The notes beneath the pieces are model-generated. The model searched no databases. It had not been told where the DNA came from and worked only from the letters and a program-made list of their open reading frames with translations. A program made the translations under genes and the position numbers. Shown here in pieces: positions 43,952-51,762 of a stretch of 64,000 nucleotides of DNA (the stretch's first letter is position 1; each line of letters starts with the position of its first letter). Source of the stretch: Comamonadaceae bacterium OS-4 (lineage in GTDB: Bacteria; Pseudomonadota; Gammaproteobacteria; Burkholderiales; Burkholderiaceae_C); NCBI GenBank assembly GCA_027924025.1, contig AP026970.1, forward strand, positions 1,200,501 through 1,264,500. The letters are read 5' to 3'.

Positions 43952-45712
43952 ATGGCATTTGATATTGACATCGGTTTTGCATCCCAGGCGGGCCGCAAAC
44001 CCCTGAACGAAGACTTTTGTGCGGCCATGCTGCCCTCTGCGGGGCAGGAAGAGATGGGTTCCATCGTGGCCATTGCGGACGGCGTCAGTACCGGAGGCAT
44101 GGGGCGCGAGGCCGCGCAGACCACAGTCACCAGCCTGGTGCGGGACTACTTCGGTACGCCCGAAACCTGGGACACTACTGTGGCCCTGGACCGCATCATT
44201 GCCGCCCAGAATACCTGGCTGTGCGGCATCAACCGCCGCCGCCAGCCGGCCACAGGCCTGACCACGCTAACGGCTCTGGTACTGCGGGGCCACACCTACA
44301 CGCTGGCCCATGTGGGGGACACCCGCTGTTACCTGGTGCGCGACGGGCGAGCTACCCAGCTGACGCAAGACCATGTCGTGAACCACCCGGACCTTAAGCA
44401 CCAATTGCAGCGGTCCGTGGGGGCGCAAGATCACTTGGTGGTGGATTATTTGCAGGGCGACCTGCAGGTGGGCGATGTGTTCATTCTGCTCACCGATGGT
44501 GTGCACGGTGAAGTGGCGGCCCGCCGCCTGCCGGAGTACGCGGCCATGCGTGACGCGCGCGAGGCCGCCCAGAAGTTGGTGGACCTGGCGCTGAACCGCG
44601 GCAGCAATGACAACGTGTCTGCCATGGTGGTGCGTGTGCTAGGCCTGCTGGAGGCCACGCTTGCGGACGCCAACCGTCTGGCCCAGGCCCTGCCAATTCC
44701 GCCCAAGCTGAAGGTGGGCGACACGTTGGACGGTTTTACCGTGACCGCACCGATTGCCGACAACGGCATCAATGTGTTGTACCAGGTGCGCGACCCAGCC
44801 GCGCAAACGCTGTACGCCCTCAAGACCCTGAATACGGCGCGTGCCCACGACCAAGAGGAACGTGCCATGCTGGCCCACGAGGCCTGGCTGGCGCTGCGCA
44901 TGCATTCGTCCCGCGCGGCGGACCATCTGGTGGCCGTGCACGAGAAATTGCCCACGGGCCGCGAGCGATCGGCGTTCTATGTGTTGTACGACTGGCATGG
45001 CGGCGAGACTCTGCAGCAACAGCTGGACCGCCACATACGCGTGGCCCCAGCCGTGGCACTGGGCTACACCATGCAGGCGCTCAAGGGGCTGGCGCGCCTG
45101 CACCACCAGGGCGTGGTGCATCGCGACGTCAAGCCCGCCAACCTGCACTTGGGCGATGACGGTGTGCTGCGTGTGCTGGACCTGGGCGTGGCCCTGAGCG
45201 GGCGCGAGCCTGCCGCCATGCGCGCCCTGCACGCGGGCACGCCCAGCTATGTGAACCCCGAGCAATGGGGTTTTCGCACCAAAGCCGGTGGCAGCAAGGG
45301 CGAGGCGGAGGAGGGTGAGGCCCAATTGCCCAACGCGCAGAGCGACCTGTTTGCACTGGGCGTGACGCTGTACCAGCTGTTGACCGGCAAGTTGCCTTAT
45401 GGCGATGTGCTGCCCTACCAGGTGGGCCGCTACTACCGCGACCCCACGCCGCCCAGCCGTCACAACCCCGAGGTGCCCATTTGGCTCAACCATGTGGTGC
45501 TCAAGGCGGTTGCACTGGATCAGCACCAGCGTTTTGAAACGGCAGAGGAGTTCCTGCTGGCTCTTGAGCGTGGCGCCAGTCGTCCGCTGAACGTGCCACA
45601 GGCCACACCGCTGATGCAGCGTGACCCCACCGCCATCTGGAAGGTGGCTCTGGGCGTGTCGGTGCTGCTGAATTTTCTGCTGGTGTACTGGCTGCTCTTC
45701 CTGCCGAAGTAG
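43952..45712 (+). CDS. PP2C phosphatase - Ser/Thr protein kinase fusion, membrane-anchored
   Basis: A ~586-residue bifunctional protein. The PP2C phosphatase (~1-235) has NEDF, IADGVSTGG, LAHVGDTRCYLVRDG, LLTDGV and SNDNVSAMVV. The kinase (~255-550) has YALKTL lysine, HRDVKPANLHLGDD catalytic loop, DLG in place of DFG, and a degenerate glycine loop. One C-terminal membrane helix (VALGVSVLLNFLLVYWLLF) anchors it. A gene of this kind lies beside nirB and a nitrate transporter in Pseudomonas, as I recall, so association with nitrate assimilation is not unique; its targets are unknown. It starts 77 bases after the REC-ANTAR-PilJ gene. The ATG at 43952 (MAFDIDIGFAS) fits the PP2C N-terminus. Confidence 0.9.
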   Translation: MAFDIDIGFASQAGRKPLNEDFCAAMLPSAGQEEMGSIVAIADGVSTGGMGREAAQTTVTSLVRDYFGTPETWDTTVALDRIIAAQNTWLCGINRRRQPATGLTTLTALVLRGHTYTLAHVGDTRCYLVRDGRATQLTQDHVVNHPDLKHQLQRSVGAQDHLVVDYLQGDLQVGDVFILLTDGVHGEVAARRLPEYAAMRDAREAAQKLVDLALNRGSNDNVSAMVVRVLGLLEATLADANRLAQALPIPPKLKVGDTLDGFTVTAPIADNGINVLYQVRDPAAQTLYALKTLNTARAHDQEERAMLAHEAWLALRMHSSRAADHLVAVHEKLPTGRERSAFYVLYDWHGGETLQQQLDRHIRVAPAVALGYTMQALKGLARLHHQGVVHRDVKPANLHLGDDGVLRVLDLGVALSGREPAAMRALHAGTPSYVNPEQWGFRTKAGGSKGEAEEGEAQLPNAQSDLFALGVTLYQLLTGKLPYGDVLPYQVGRYYRDPTPPSRHNPEVPIWLNHVVLKAVALDQHQRFETAEEFLLALERGASRPLNVPQATPLMQRDPTAIWKVALGVSVLLNFLLVYWLLFLPK

Positions 45713-45756
45713 CATGCGCGTATAGCAGTGTGTTTTAGTTCTGAAAGGGATGCGCC

Positions 45757-46047
45757 ATGAACACCCGTGAACTGTTGCGCTGGCAGTGGGAGGGTTACAC
45801 CCAGTACCACCAATCGCGCTCCAACCTGCTGTTGCATATCGTGGTGGTGCCGCTCTTTCTGCTGGGCAACGTGGGTCTGGTGCTGGCGCTGATCAACGGT
45901 GCCGTCGTTCCCGCTCTGCTGTCGCTGGCCGCCATGGTGATCTCCATGGCAGCGCAAGGCCGTGGTCACGGCATGGAGGTCGTTCCTCCAATGCCCTTCT
46001 CTTGGGGCCGTCAATGTAATTTCAAACAATGGCATAAGTGTGATTGA
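45757..46047 (+). pseudogene. Truncated Mpo1-like (DUF962) membrane protein gene
   Basis: The first ~80 codons encode a clear DUF962/Mpo1-like N-terminus: LLRWQWEGYTQYHQSRSNLL, a hydrophobic pair, then QGRGHGMEVVPPMPFS. After this the family continues with a GP-N...FLEQW-FPRFVLSGGW region, but here the reading changes to an unrelated WGRQCNFKQWHKCD and stops. About 75 AT-richer bases follow; a WVRAAAA-like codon run at 46076-46096 may be a remnant of the original 3' end. I infer an insertion or replacement near 45995. Without the C-terminal half it is probably non-functional. Confidence 0.7.
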
Positions 46048-46074
46048 CAGGGCTGTGAATCAAATGAAGTCAAC

Positions 46075-46914
46075 ATGGGTGCGTGCGGCGGCCGCTGTCT
46101 TGGTGGGGATCGTTTAGCATTTATATGCATGCCGATTTATATGGCGCCTAGCGGACTGCTCCTGTTGAATTGGATTCAGCATTTTTCGTTCTTGCAAGAA
46201 CTCGGGCCTTTGGTGCTCTGCGTGTTGATGGTGGCCATTGCGGGGCGCTTTCATGTACATGCCACGCGAATGTTTTTCTTTGTGAGCATCCCGATCAGTG
46301 TCGTTCTGGTAGTTGTTTTGGTTCTCTCAAGCAACATGTACTCGTGGCTGGACATGGCTGGAAAAGTGATTGCCTTTGCAGTTGTGCTGCCGGTTCTGGA
46401 AATCCGAGGGTTTCAATGGTTGCGAAGTCAATTGCAGACGAGAAGCCCCCCAAAACTGCCTTGGCTCATCTTCTACACAAGCCCGATCCTGTTGTTCGGG
46501 GCAGCCTGCTTGGTGGGGTTCCTGCTTGCAGACGGACATCTTCCTTCAAATCTGGTCTTCTTCTTTGCTCTCTATGGGTTTTGCACCTTGGGACTTGCGC
46601 TGGGCATGTCGGCAATCGGGACTTATTCTTCTAGGTGGCTCAACGGAGTCTGGTTTTGGATAGCAGCGGTGGCCGGTGGTTTAGGTTGGGCGGTGTGGCA
46701 AGAACTCCTGTCGTTACCCGTCCTGTTTCTGTATTCCGCACGATATTCAGCCCAGGTCACGTTGAATCTGAATAGCGACTTGTCGGTGGATGCTTTTCAA
46801 CATGCCATCTACCGCTTCGCCCCTGTGTATGTCCCCATTCACCTCCTGTTCTGCATGGTGCACAGGTCGCCTATTGCACACAGCAGTGTTCCTTCCAATG
46901 CGATGAATGTGTAG
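46075..46914 (+). CDS. Unrecognised multi-pass membrane protein
   Basis: An ORF of up to 279 codons with about seven hydrophobic helices (LVLCVLMVAIAGRF, MFFFVSIPISVVLVVVLVL, MAGKVIAFAVVLPVL, SPILLFGAACLVGFLLA, LVFFFALYGFCTLGLALGM, WFWIAAVAGGLGWAVW, YVPIHLLFCMVH). I do not recognise the family. Composition is visibly lower in GC than the flanking genes, and it lies right behind the truncated DUF962 gene, both signs of transfer. The ATG at 46129 (MPIYMAPSG) may be the real start, because codons before it look like remains of the neighbouring gene. A terminator follows at 46982-47010. Confidence 0.55.
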   Translation: MGACGGRCLGGDRLAFICMPIYMAPSGLLLLNWIQHFSFLQELGPLVLCVLMVAIAGRFHVHATRMFFFVSIPISVVLVVVLVLSSNMYSWLDMAGKVIAFAVVLPVLEIRGFQWLRSQLQTRSPPKLPWLIFYTSPILLFGAACLVGFLLADGHLPSNLVFFFALYGFCTLGLALGMSAIGTYSSRWLNGVWFWIAAVAGGLGWAVWQELLSLPVLFLYSARYSAQVTLNLNSDLSVDAFQHAIYRFAPVYVPIHLLFCMVHRSPIAHSSVPSNAMNV

Positions 46915-46981
46915 AAAAAAAGCCGTGCAGCCCTTGTAGGATCTGCGCAGCTAGCTACTTTTTTAGTAGCGTGAGTGCTTT

Positions 46982-47010
46982 AAGGCGGTGTGTGCGCATC
47001 CGCCTTTTTA
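46982..47010 (+). terminator. Intrinsic terminator after the unrecognised membrane protein
   Basis: AAGGCGG and CCGCCTT form a seven-base stem around an 11-base loop, followed by TTTA. It ends the plus-strand block that begins with the REC-ANTAR gene. Confidence 0.7.
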
Positions 47011-47011
47011 G

Positions 47012-47118
47012 TTCCGGCACGCTTCGCTTAACTTGCTTCGCAAGGGAGCCTGCGCTGAAAATGAGGCACGAACGCTTCGCGTTCTATCCTCGCCGCGCGA
47101 GGCTCATGCGCTACGCGC
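47012..47118. repeat. Cluster of short hairpins at the narK 3' end
   Basis: Consecutive perfect or near-perfect stems with three-base loops: CTTGC-TTC-GCAAG, GAACGC-TTC-GCGTTC, CCTCGC-CGC-GCGAGG, and ATGCGC-TAC-GCGCAC, the last overlapping the narK stop. It may terminate or stabilise the narK message; there is no U-tract. The origin is unknown. Confidence 0.55.
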
Positions 47119-48318
47119 ACGACCTCCCTTTTCAGCCCAGGTCCGGGTCCAGCGGACTTGCATGGTGCGCATCACGACCAGCATCAGCAGCGAGAAGACC
47201 GCCAAGACGATAAAGCCGGACAGAAAGCTGCCCGTGTGCTGCTTGGACTGCCCCATCAAGGCTGGGATGGTGCCGCCACCCAAGGCGCCGATCTCGCCGA
47301 TCATGGACCCCGCCACCGCCGTGGAGGCGGGCCAACGCAGCGGCACCAGTTGGAACAGGGCTCCGTTGCCCGCTCCCAGTGCGGCAAAGCAGATGATCAG
47401 CAACAGGGTGGTCATGGCCAGCGAGCCTGCAGACAGTCCCACGCCGATCAGTGCCAGCGCGACCACCACCAACACCACGGTCAGCGTGTTGACGCCGCCC
47501 CAGTGGTCGGAGATCCAGCCACCGGCGACGCGCACGACGGCTCCCATCAGCGCGGCCAGCATGGTCAGCTGCCCGGCTTGCACCTTGCTCACGCCGAACT
47601 GGTCGTAGTAGTAGGTCGGCAAAAAGGTGACGATGCCGATGAAGCCGCCAAACGTGACCACATAGATCAGGCTGAATACCCATCCATCTTTTTCCATCAG
47701 GCAGCTGAGGTGCTCGCGCATACTGGCATGTTCATCGCGGTCGGGCGGCTCCTTGGCCATGAACAGCACGACGGCCATGGGCACCAGGGAGGCGAGGGCG
47801 GCAAAGCCGTATACGGTTTGCCAGCCATAGGCCTGGGCCAGGGGCGGTGCCAGCAGCGCGGCCAGCGCGGTACCGGCATTGCCCGCACCGACCAGACCCA
47901 TGGCGAGGCCTTTGTATTTGGGTGGGTACCAACCGGAGCCCAGCGACATGGCAACGCCAAAGCTGGCGCCGGCCACGCCCAACAACAGTGCCATCTTGAG
48001 CAGGTCGTCGTAAGTGTGCACAAAAAAGTAGCCAAACGACATGGTGAAAGTGATCAGCGTCAACTCCACCATGGTGGCCGTCTTGCGCCCTACGTATTGC
48101 GCCAGCAAGCCCAGAGGAAAGCGCATGATCGCTCCGGCCACGATGGGTATGGACAGCAGCAAACCTTTTTGCGCGGCGGTAAGCTGGAACTGTTCGCTGA
48201 TGAAAGGCGCCATGGCACCGTTCATCACCCAGATGACAAACGAAAACATCAGGTAAAAAAATGCGGCAAACAATGTGGGGGTATGTCCGCTTTTCAGAAA
48301 TTGGCGAAATCCGGCCAT
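47104..48318 (-). CDS. narK: NarK/NasA-type MFS nitrate/nitrite transporter
   Basis: A 404-residue major facilitator with twelve predicted helices. The nitrate signature GAGNAGTALAALLAPPLA lies in helix 5 and the second, GAGNGALFQLVPLRWP, in helix 11. An early NGAMAPFISEQF and RFPLGLLAQYVGRK match NarK proteins. It should import nitrate or exchange it for nitrite. I use the ATG at 48318 (MAGFRQFLKSG); the upstream open reading crosses the leader hairpins. It has its own sigma-54 promoter and ANTAR-type hairpin. With nrtABC the cell has two nitrate uptake routes. Confidence 0.93.
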   Translation of the reverse strand: MAGFRQFLKSGHTPTLFAAFFYLMFSFVIWVMNGAMAPFISEQFQLTAAQKGLLLSIPIVAGAIMRFPLGLLAQYVGRKTATMVELTLITFTMSFGYFFVHTYDDLLKMALLLGVAGASFGVAMSLGSGWYPPKYKGLAMGLVGAGNAGTALAALLAPPLAQAYGWQTVYGFAALASLVPMAVVLFMAKEPPDRDEHASMREHLSCLMEKDGWVFSLIYVVTFGGFIGIVTFLPTYYYDQFGVSKVQAGQLTMLAALMGAVVRVAGGWISDHWGGVNTLTVVLVVVALALIGVGLSAGSLAMTTLLLIICFAALGAGNGALFQLVPLRWPASTAVAGSMIGEIGALGGGTIPALMGQSKQHTGSFLSGFIVLAVFSLLMLVVMRTMQVRWTRTWAEKGGRARSA

Positions 48319-48445
48319 GAGTGGGCTCCGTGGAGTAGTTCTGGGGATTGGAAAAGACACGCGACTAAGACCGGTACCGCAGGGGTTCGGACAGCGGGTA
48401 CGCACTGCGAATGTCGCAGGGCACCTTTTTAGTGCTATGGAGTTA

Positions 48446-48459
48446 GACCTTCGTTGGTC
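48446..48459 (-). promoter_or_regulatory. ANTAR-type hexaloop hairpin in the narK leader
   Basis: The minus strand reads GACC-AACGAA-GGTC: a four-base stem with an A1/G4 hexaloop, beginning about two bases after the predicted transcript start. Downstream, GCAC/GTGC and CTGCGA/TCGCAG hairpins follow, but neither shows a second A1/G4 hexaloop. A U-tract terminator is not evident. Confidence 0.55.
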
Positions 48460-48471
48460 GTGCAATGATTA

Positions 48472-48487
48472 AGCAGGAAATGTGCCT
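48472..48487 (-). promoter_or_regulatory. Sigma-54 promoter of narK
   Basis: The minus strand reads AGGCACATTTCCTGCT, keeping the invariant GG and GC at exact spacing with GGCAC and TGCT. It is somewhat weaker than the nirB and nrtA sites. The predicted start is near 48461. Confidence 0.7.
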
Positions 48488-48509
48488 GTTATGGGTGCAT
48501 GTGGCGCAC

Positions 48510-48538
48510 AAAAAAGGGCGCCGCACTGGACGCCCTTC
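48510..48538 (-). terminator. Intrinsic terminator of the nrtABC operon
   Basis: On the minus strand AAGGGCG and CGCCCTT form a stem followed by TTTTTG. It lies ~20 bases after nrtC and ends that operon before the narK promoter. Confidence 0.85.
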
Positions 48539-48559
48539 AGGTAGTGGTTGCTAGCCGGC

Positions 48560-49393
48560 TCAAGCCGCCTTTTCCACATGCCCCTGCCGTGTGTACAAAA
48601 AGTCGATCACCGCCTTGCGGTAACCCAGGTACTCGGGGCTGTCGGCCAGGGCCACGCGGTTGCGGGGGCGGGGCAGGTCCACGCTCAGCACTTCGCCAAT
48701 GGTGGCGGCCGGGCCGTTGGTCATCATCACGATCTTGTCGGACAGCAGCACCGCCTCGTCCACATCGTGGGTCACCATAACCACCGTGCTCTCAGTGCGG
48801 GCCACGATTTCCAGCAGTTCGTCCTGCAGCTTTGCGCGGGTCAGTGCGTCCAGCGCACCAAAGGGCTCGTCCATCAACAGCACTTTGGGCTCCATGGCCA
48901 GTGCACGGGCAATGCCCACGCGCTGCTTCATGCCGCCGCTGATCTCACCGGGGCGCTTTTGGGCGGCGGCGGTCAGGCCCACCAAGGCCAGTGCAGCATC
49001 GGTGCGGGCCTTGAGCTGCGCTTTGGTCTCGGCGGGTGCGCCAGGGTTGCGGGTACCGAACACGCGTTCCACGCCGAGGTAAATGTTCTCGAAACACGTG
49101 AGCCAGGGCAGCAGCGAGTGGTTCTGGAACACCACGGCGCGCTCCGGGCCGGGGCCGGCAATCTCGCGGCTGGCGCAGATCAGCGAGCCTTGGGTGGGCA
49201 TTGTCAAGCCGGCAATCAGGTTGAGCAGGGTGGACTTGCCGCAACCGCTGTGACCGATCAGGGCCACAAACTCGCCCTTGGCCACGTTGAGGTTGATGTT
49301 GCGCAGCGCGGGGAACAGACCTTTCTTGGTCTTGAAGGTCTGGTCCACGCCTTGGATTTCGATGTACTTGGCGTTCATGGATTCGATGCTCAT
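48560..49393 (-). CDS. nrtC: Nitrate ABC transporter ATP-binding subunit
   Basis: A 277-residue ABC ATPase with Walker A GHSGCGKST, Q-loop VFQNHSLLPWLT, signature ISGGMKQR, Walker B LLMDEPFGALD and H-loop VTHDVDEA. It belongs to the NrtC/NrtD/SsuB/TauB group. It lacks the C-terminal NrtA-like sensor domain of cyanobacterial NrtC. The ATG overlaps the permease TGA (ATGA). It energises nitrate import with NrtA and NrtB. Confidence 0.92.
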   Translation of the reverse strand: MSIESMNAKYIEIQGVDQTFKTKKGLFPALRNINLNVAKGEFVALIGHSGCGKSTLLNLIAGLTMPTQGSLICASREIAGPGPERAVVFQNHSLLPWLTCFENIYLGVERVFGTRNPGAPAETKAQLKARTDAALALVGLTAAAQKRPGEISGGMKQRVGIARALAMEPKVLLMDEPFGALDALTRAKLQDELLEIVARTESTVVMVTHDVDEAVLLSDKIVMMTNGPAATIGEVLSVDLPRPRNRVALADSPEYLGYRKAVIDFLYTRQGHVEKAA

Positions 49394-50322
49394 GACTTCA
49401 CCTCTTCAAATGTGAATGCAGTTGCCAACTTGATAAGGGCGAACTCCAACAAAAGGCCCACGATGCCGATCACGAAGATGGCGATGATGATGTTCTTGAC
49501 GTTGAGGTTGTTCCACTCGTCCCACACCCAGAAGCCGATGCCTACACCGCCGGTCAGCATCTCTGCAGCCACGATCACTAGCCAGGCTGTGCCCACCGCC
49601 AGCCGCACACCGGTCAACATGTAAGGCAGCACCGAGGGGAACAGGATTTTGGTAACAATCTTCCACTCGCTGAGGTTGAGCACGCGGGCCACGTTCATGT
49701 AGTCCTGCGGCACGCGCTGCACGCCCACTGCGGTGTTGATGATCATGGGCCAGATCGAGCAGATGAAGATGGTCCAGATGGCGGCCGGGTTGGCGCCCTT
49801 GAAAACCAGCAAGCCGATCGGCAGCCAGGCCAGTGGCGACACCGGGCGCAGCAGGCTGATGAGCGGGTTGAACATGCGGCTCAGAAACTCAAACCGCCCG
49901 ATCAAAAAGCCCACCGGAATACCCACCACCGCCGCCAGGCCGAAGCCCAACGCGACGCGCTGCAGCGAGTACAAGATGTTCCAACCCACGCCTTGGTCGT
50001 TCGGCCCCTTGCTGTAAAACGGGTCGCTGAAGATCACGACCGCCTGCTTCCAGGTCTCCAGCGGGCTGGGGATGGAGCTGGCCGTGCCGATGCTCACCAT
50101 GGCCCAGATGCCGATCAGCAGTGCCAGCCCGAAGCAGGGTGGCAACACCTTGAGCATCAGGCCGCTCCAATCAAAGCCTGGCGCAGCGGCGGGTGCCGGC
50201 ACGCTTGTTTGGGCAGACTTTGGGGCCTTGGCGCCCGTCAAATCTGCACTGGTAGCTTCTGTTTTGATAGCAGTGCCGTCGTCGGCAGTGGCTATCGGCG
50301 AATGAAAAACGGCGCTGACCAT
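49390..50322 (-). CDS. nrtB: Nitrate ABC transporter permease
   Basis: A 310-residue BPD_transp_1 permease with a cytoplasmic N-terminal extension of ~50 residues, then about six membrane helices. NPLISLLRPVSPLAWLPIGLLVFKGANPAA contains the EAA-type loop, and FPSVLPYMLTGVRLAVGTAWLVIV is the NrtB/SsuC pattern. Part of the N-terminal extension (AIKTEATSADLTGAKAP) is encoded by a copy of the dispersed repeat, which explains why this region looks unlike homologues. It is 12 bases downstream of nrtA. Confidence 0.92.
   Translation of the reverse strand: MVSAVFHSPIATADDGTAIKTEATSADLTGAKAPKSAQTSVPAPAAAPGFDWSGLMLKVLPPCFGLALLIGIWAMVSIGTASSIPSPLETWKQAVVIFSDPFYSKGPNDQGVGWNILYSLQRVALGFGLAAVVGIPVGFLIGRFEFLSRMFNPLISLLRPVSPLAWLPIGLLVFKGANPAAIWTIFICSIWPMIINTAVGVQRVPQDYMNVARVLNLSEWKIVTKILFPSVLPYMLTGVRLAVGTAWLVIVAAEMLTGGVGIGFWVWDEWNNLNVKNIIIAIFVIGIVGLLLEFALIKLATAFTFEEVKS
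50224..50273 (-). repeat. Dispersed ~50 bp repeat, copy 8, in the nrtB 5' coding region
   Basis: The minus strand reads CTGCTATCAAAACAGAAGC, then TACCAGTGCAGATTT, then GGGCGCCAAGGCC. It lies in the same orientation as nrtB and adds codons to the N-terminal extension. Confidence 0.65.
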
Positions 50323-50334
50323 GGTGGGGCTTCC

Positions 50335-51579
50335 TTATGCTTTGATCTTGAAACCGTCGGCGTATTTCTTGGGATCCTTGCCATCCCAGACCACGCCGTC
50401 CATCAGCTTGCTGCTGCGCATGTCGCTCTTGGGCAGCGGGGTCTTGCTGGCCGTGGCGGCTTCTTTGTAGATGTCGATTTGGTTGATCTGCTTGGCCACG
50501 GTCAGGTAGTCAGGGTGGTCTTTGAGCAAGCCCCAGCGCTTGTGCTGGGTCAGGAACCACATGCCGTCCGACAGGTAGGGGAAGTTGACCGCACCGTCGT
50601 TGTAAAACTTCATGAAGTTCGGGTCGTCCCAGGTCTTGCCCATGCCGTTCTGGTAGCGGCCCAGAATGCGCTGGTTGATCGCGTCCACGCTGGTGTTGAC
50701 ATAGCTCTTGTCGGCAATCGTTTCGGCCATCTTGTTTTTGTTGGACAAGCTGGCGTCAATCCATCTGCCGGCTTCCAGAATGGCGGCGGTCACGGCGCGG
50801 GCGGTGTTGGGGTACTTTTTGACGAAGTCGCCGGTGGTGCCCAGCACTTTTTCGGGGTGGTCTTTCCAGATGTCTTGGGTGGTTGCGGCGGTCACGCCGA
50901 TGCCATCAATGATGGCGCGGTGGTTCCAGGGCTCGCCCACGCAGAAGCCATCCATATTGCCGACACGCATGTTGGCCACCATCTGGGGTGGCGGCACGGT
51001 GATGACCTTGGAGTCCTTCATCGGGTTGATGCCATTGGCCGCCATCCAGTAATACAGCCACATGGCGTGGGTGCCGGTGGGGAAGGTCTGGGCAAAGGTG
51101 TAGTCGCGCTTTTCTGCGGCCATCAGTTTGGCCAGGCCCGGGCCGTCCACGGCGCCCTTGTCAGCCAGCTTCTTGGAGAGGGTGATCGCCTGGCCGTTGT
51201 TGTTGAGGGTGGCCAACACGGCCATGTCTTTCTTGGGGCCGCCGATGCCGAGGTGCACGCCATAGACCAGGCCGTACAGCACGTGGGCAAAGTCGAGCTC
51301 GCCGCTGACCAGTTTGTCGCGCACACCGGCCCAAGAGGCTTCTTTGCTGGGGATGATCTTGACGCCGTATTTCTGGTCAATGCCCAACACCGAGGCCATG
51401 ACCACGCTGGCGCAATCGGTCAGCGGGATAAAGCCGATCTTGACTTCGGTTTTCTCCGGTGCATCCGACCCTGCGGCATACACCACCGAACGCAGGGCAG
51501 GGCTGATGCCCGCGGCACCGACGGCTGCAGTTTGCAGAACCGCGCGGCGGCTCAGTTTGGCTTTCAGAAGATCTGTCAT
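50335..51579 (-). CDS. nrtA: Nitrate-binding periplasmic protein
   Basis: A 414-residue CmpA/NrtA-family protein. The N-terminus contains a twin-arginine signal (LSRRAVLQTAAVGAAG). VKIGFIPLTDCASVVMASVLG, EASWAGVRDKLVSGELDFAHVLYGL, TFPTGTHAMWLYYWMAANGI and NMDGFCVGEPWNHRAI are hallmarks. It binds nitrate (or nitrite) for NrtB/NrtC. GGAG lies about ten bases before the ATG at 51579. The exported form argues for a transporter role rather than the cytosolic NasS sensor role. The leader upstream contains a terminator and ANTAR-type hairpins. Confidence 0.94.
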   Translation of the reverse strand: MTDLLKAKLSRRAVLQTAAVGAAGISPALRSVVYAAGSDAPEKTEVKIGFIPLTDCASVVMASVLGIDQKYGVKIIPSKEASWAGVRDKLVSGELDFAHVLYGLVYGVHLGIGGPKKDMAVLATLNNNGQAITLSKKLADKGAVDGPGLAKLMAAEKRDYTFAQTFPTGTHAMWLYYWMAANGINPMKDSKVITVPPPQMVANMRVGNMDGFCVGEPWNHRAIIDGIGVTAATTQDIWKDHPEKVLGTTGDFVKKYPNTARAVTAAILEAGRWIDASLSNKNKMAETIADKSYVNTSVDAINQRILGRYQNGMGKTWDDPNFMKFYNDGAVNFPYLSDGMWFLTQHKRWGLLKDHPDYLTVAKQINQIDIYKEAATASKTPLPKSDMRSSKLMDGVVWDGKDPKKYADGFKIKA

Positions 51580-51626
51580 AGAACTCGCTCCAGAAGGGTT
51601 AAACACACAAAACAAAACCAGAAAAC

Positions 51627-51686
51627 AAAAAAAGGCGTCCACACAGGCCCCGATGCGCTGTGCGCTCTCGAAGCTGTGGGGACGCC
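51627..51686 (-). terminator. Attenuator terminator in the nrtA leader
   Basis: On the minus strand GGCGTCC(C)CACAG pairs with CTGTG(T)GGACGCC, followed by seven T. It lies before the nrtA start and directly after a long hexaloop hairpin, so it can stop transcription before the genes unless prevented by an antiterminator. Confidence 0.85.
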
Positions 51687-51696
51687 TTTGTCCTTA

Positions 51697-51749
51697 TGCA
51701 TTCACCCTGCCCGCCGTTGGACCGGGTGAATGCATGACCGTTACCGGTC
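51697..51749 (-). promoter_or_regulatory. ANTAR-type hairpins of the nrtA leader
   Basis: The long hairpin (51697-51734) has an 11-base outer stem TGCATTCACCC/GGGTGAATGCA, one G/A mismatch, then four inner pairs closing the hexaloop AACGGC (A1, G4). One base before it, GACC/GGTC (51736-51749) closes the six-base loop GGTAAC, which lacks the A1/G4 signature. The pair starts about three bases after the predicted transcript start, and the attenuator terminator follows. Confidence 0.7.
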
Positions 51750-51762
51750 TTGAAAGGATTAA

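Noticed and set aside
48380..48445. Second ANTAR hairpin and terminator in the narK leader
   Set aside because: GCAC/GTGC and CTGCGA/TCGCAG hairpins exist, but loops are seven and three bases without the A1/G4 pattern, and no U-tract follows.
50335..51579. NrtA as the cytosolic nitrate sensor NasS
   Set aside because: It has a clear twin-arginine signal peptide and lies with permease and ATPase genes, so a transport role is far more likely.
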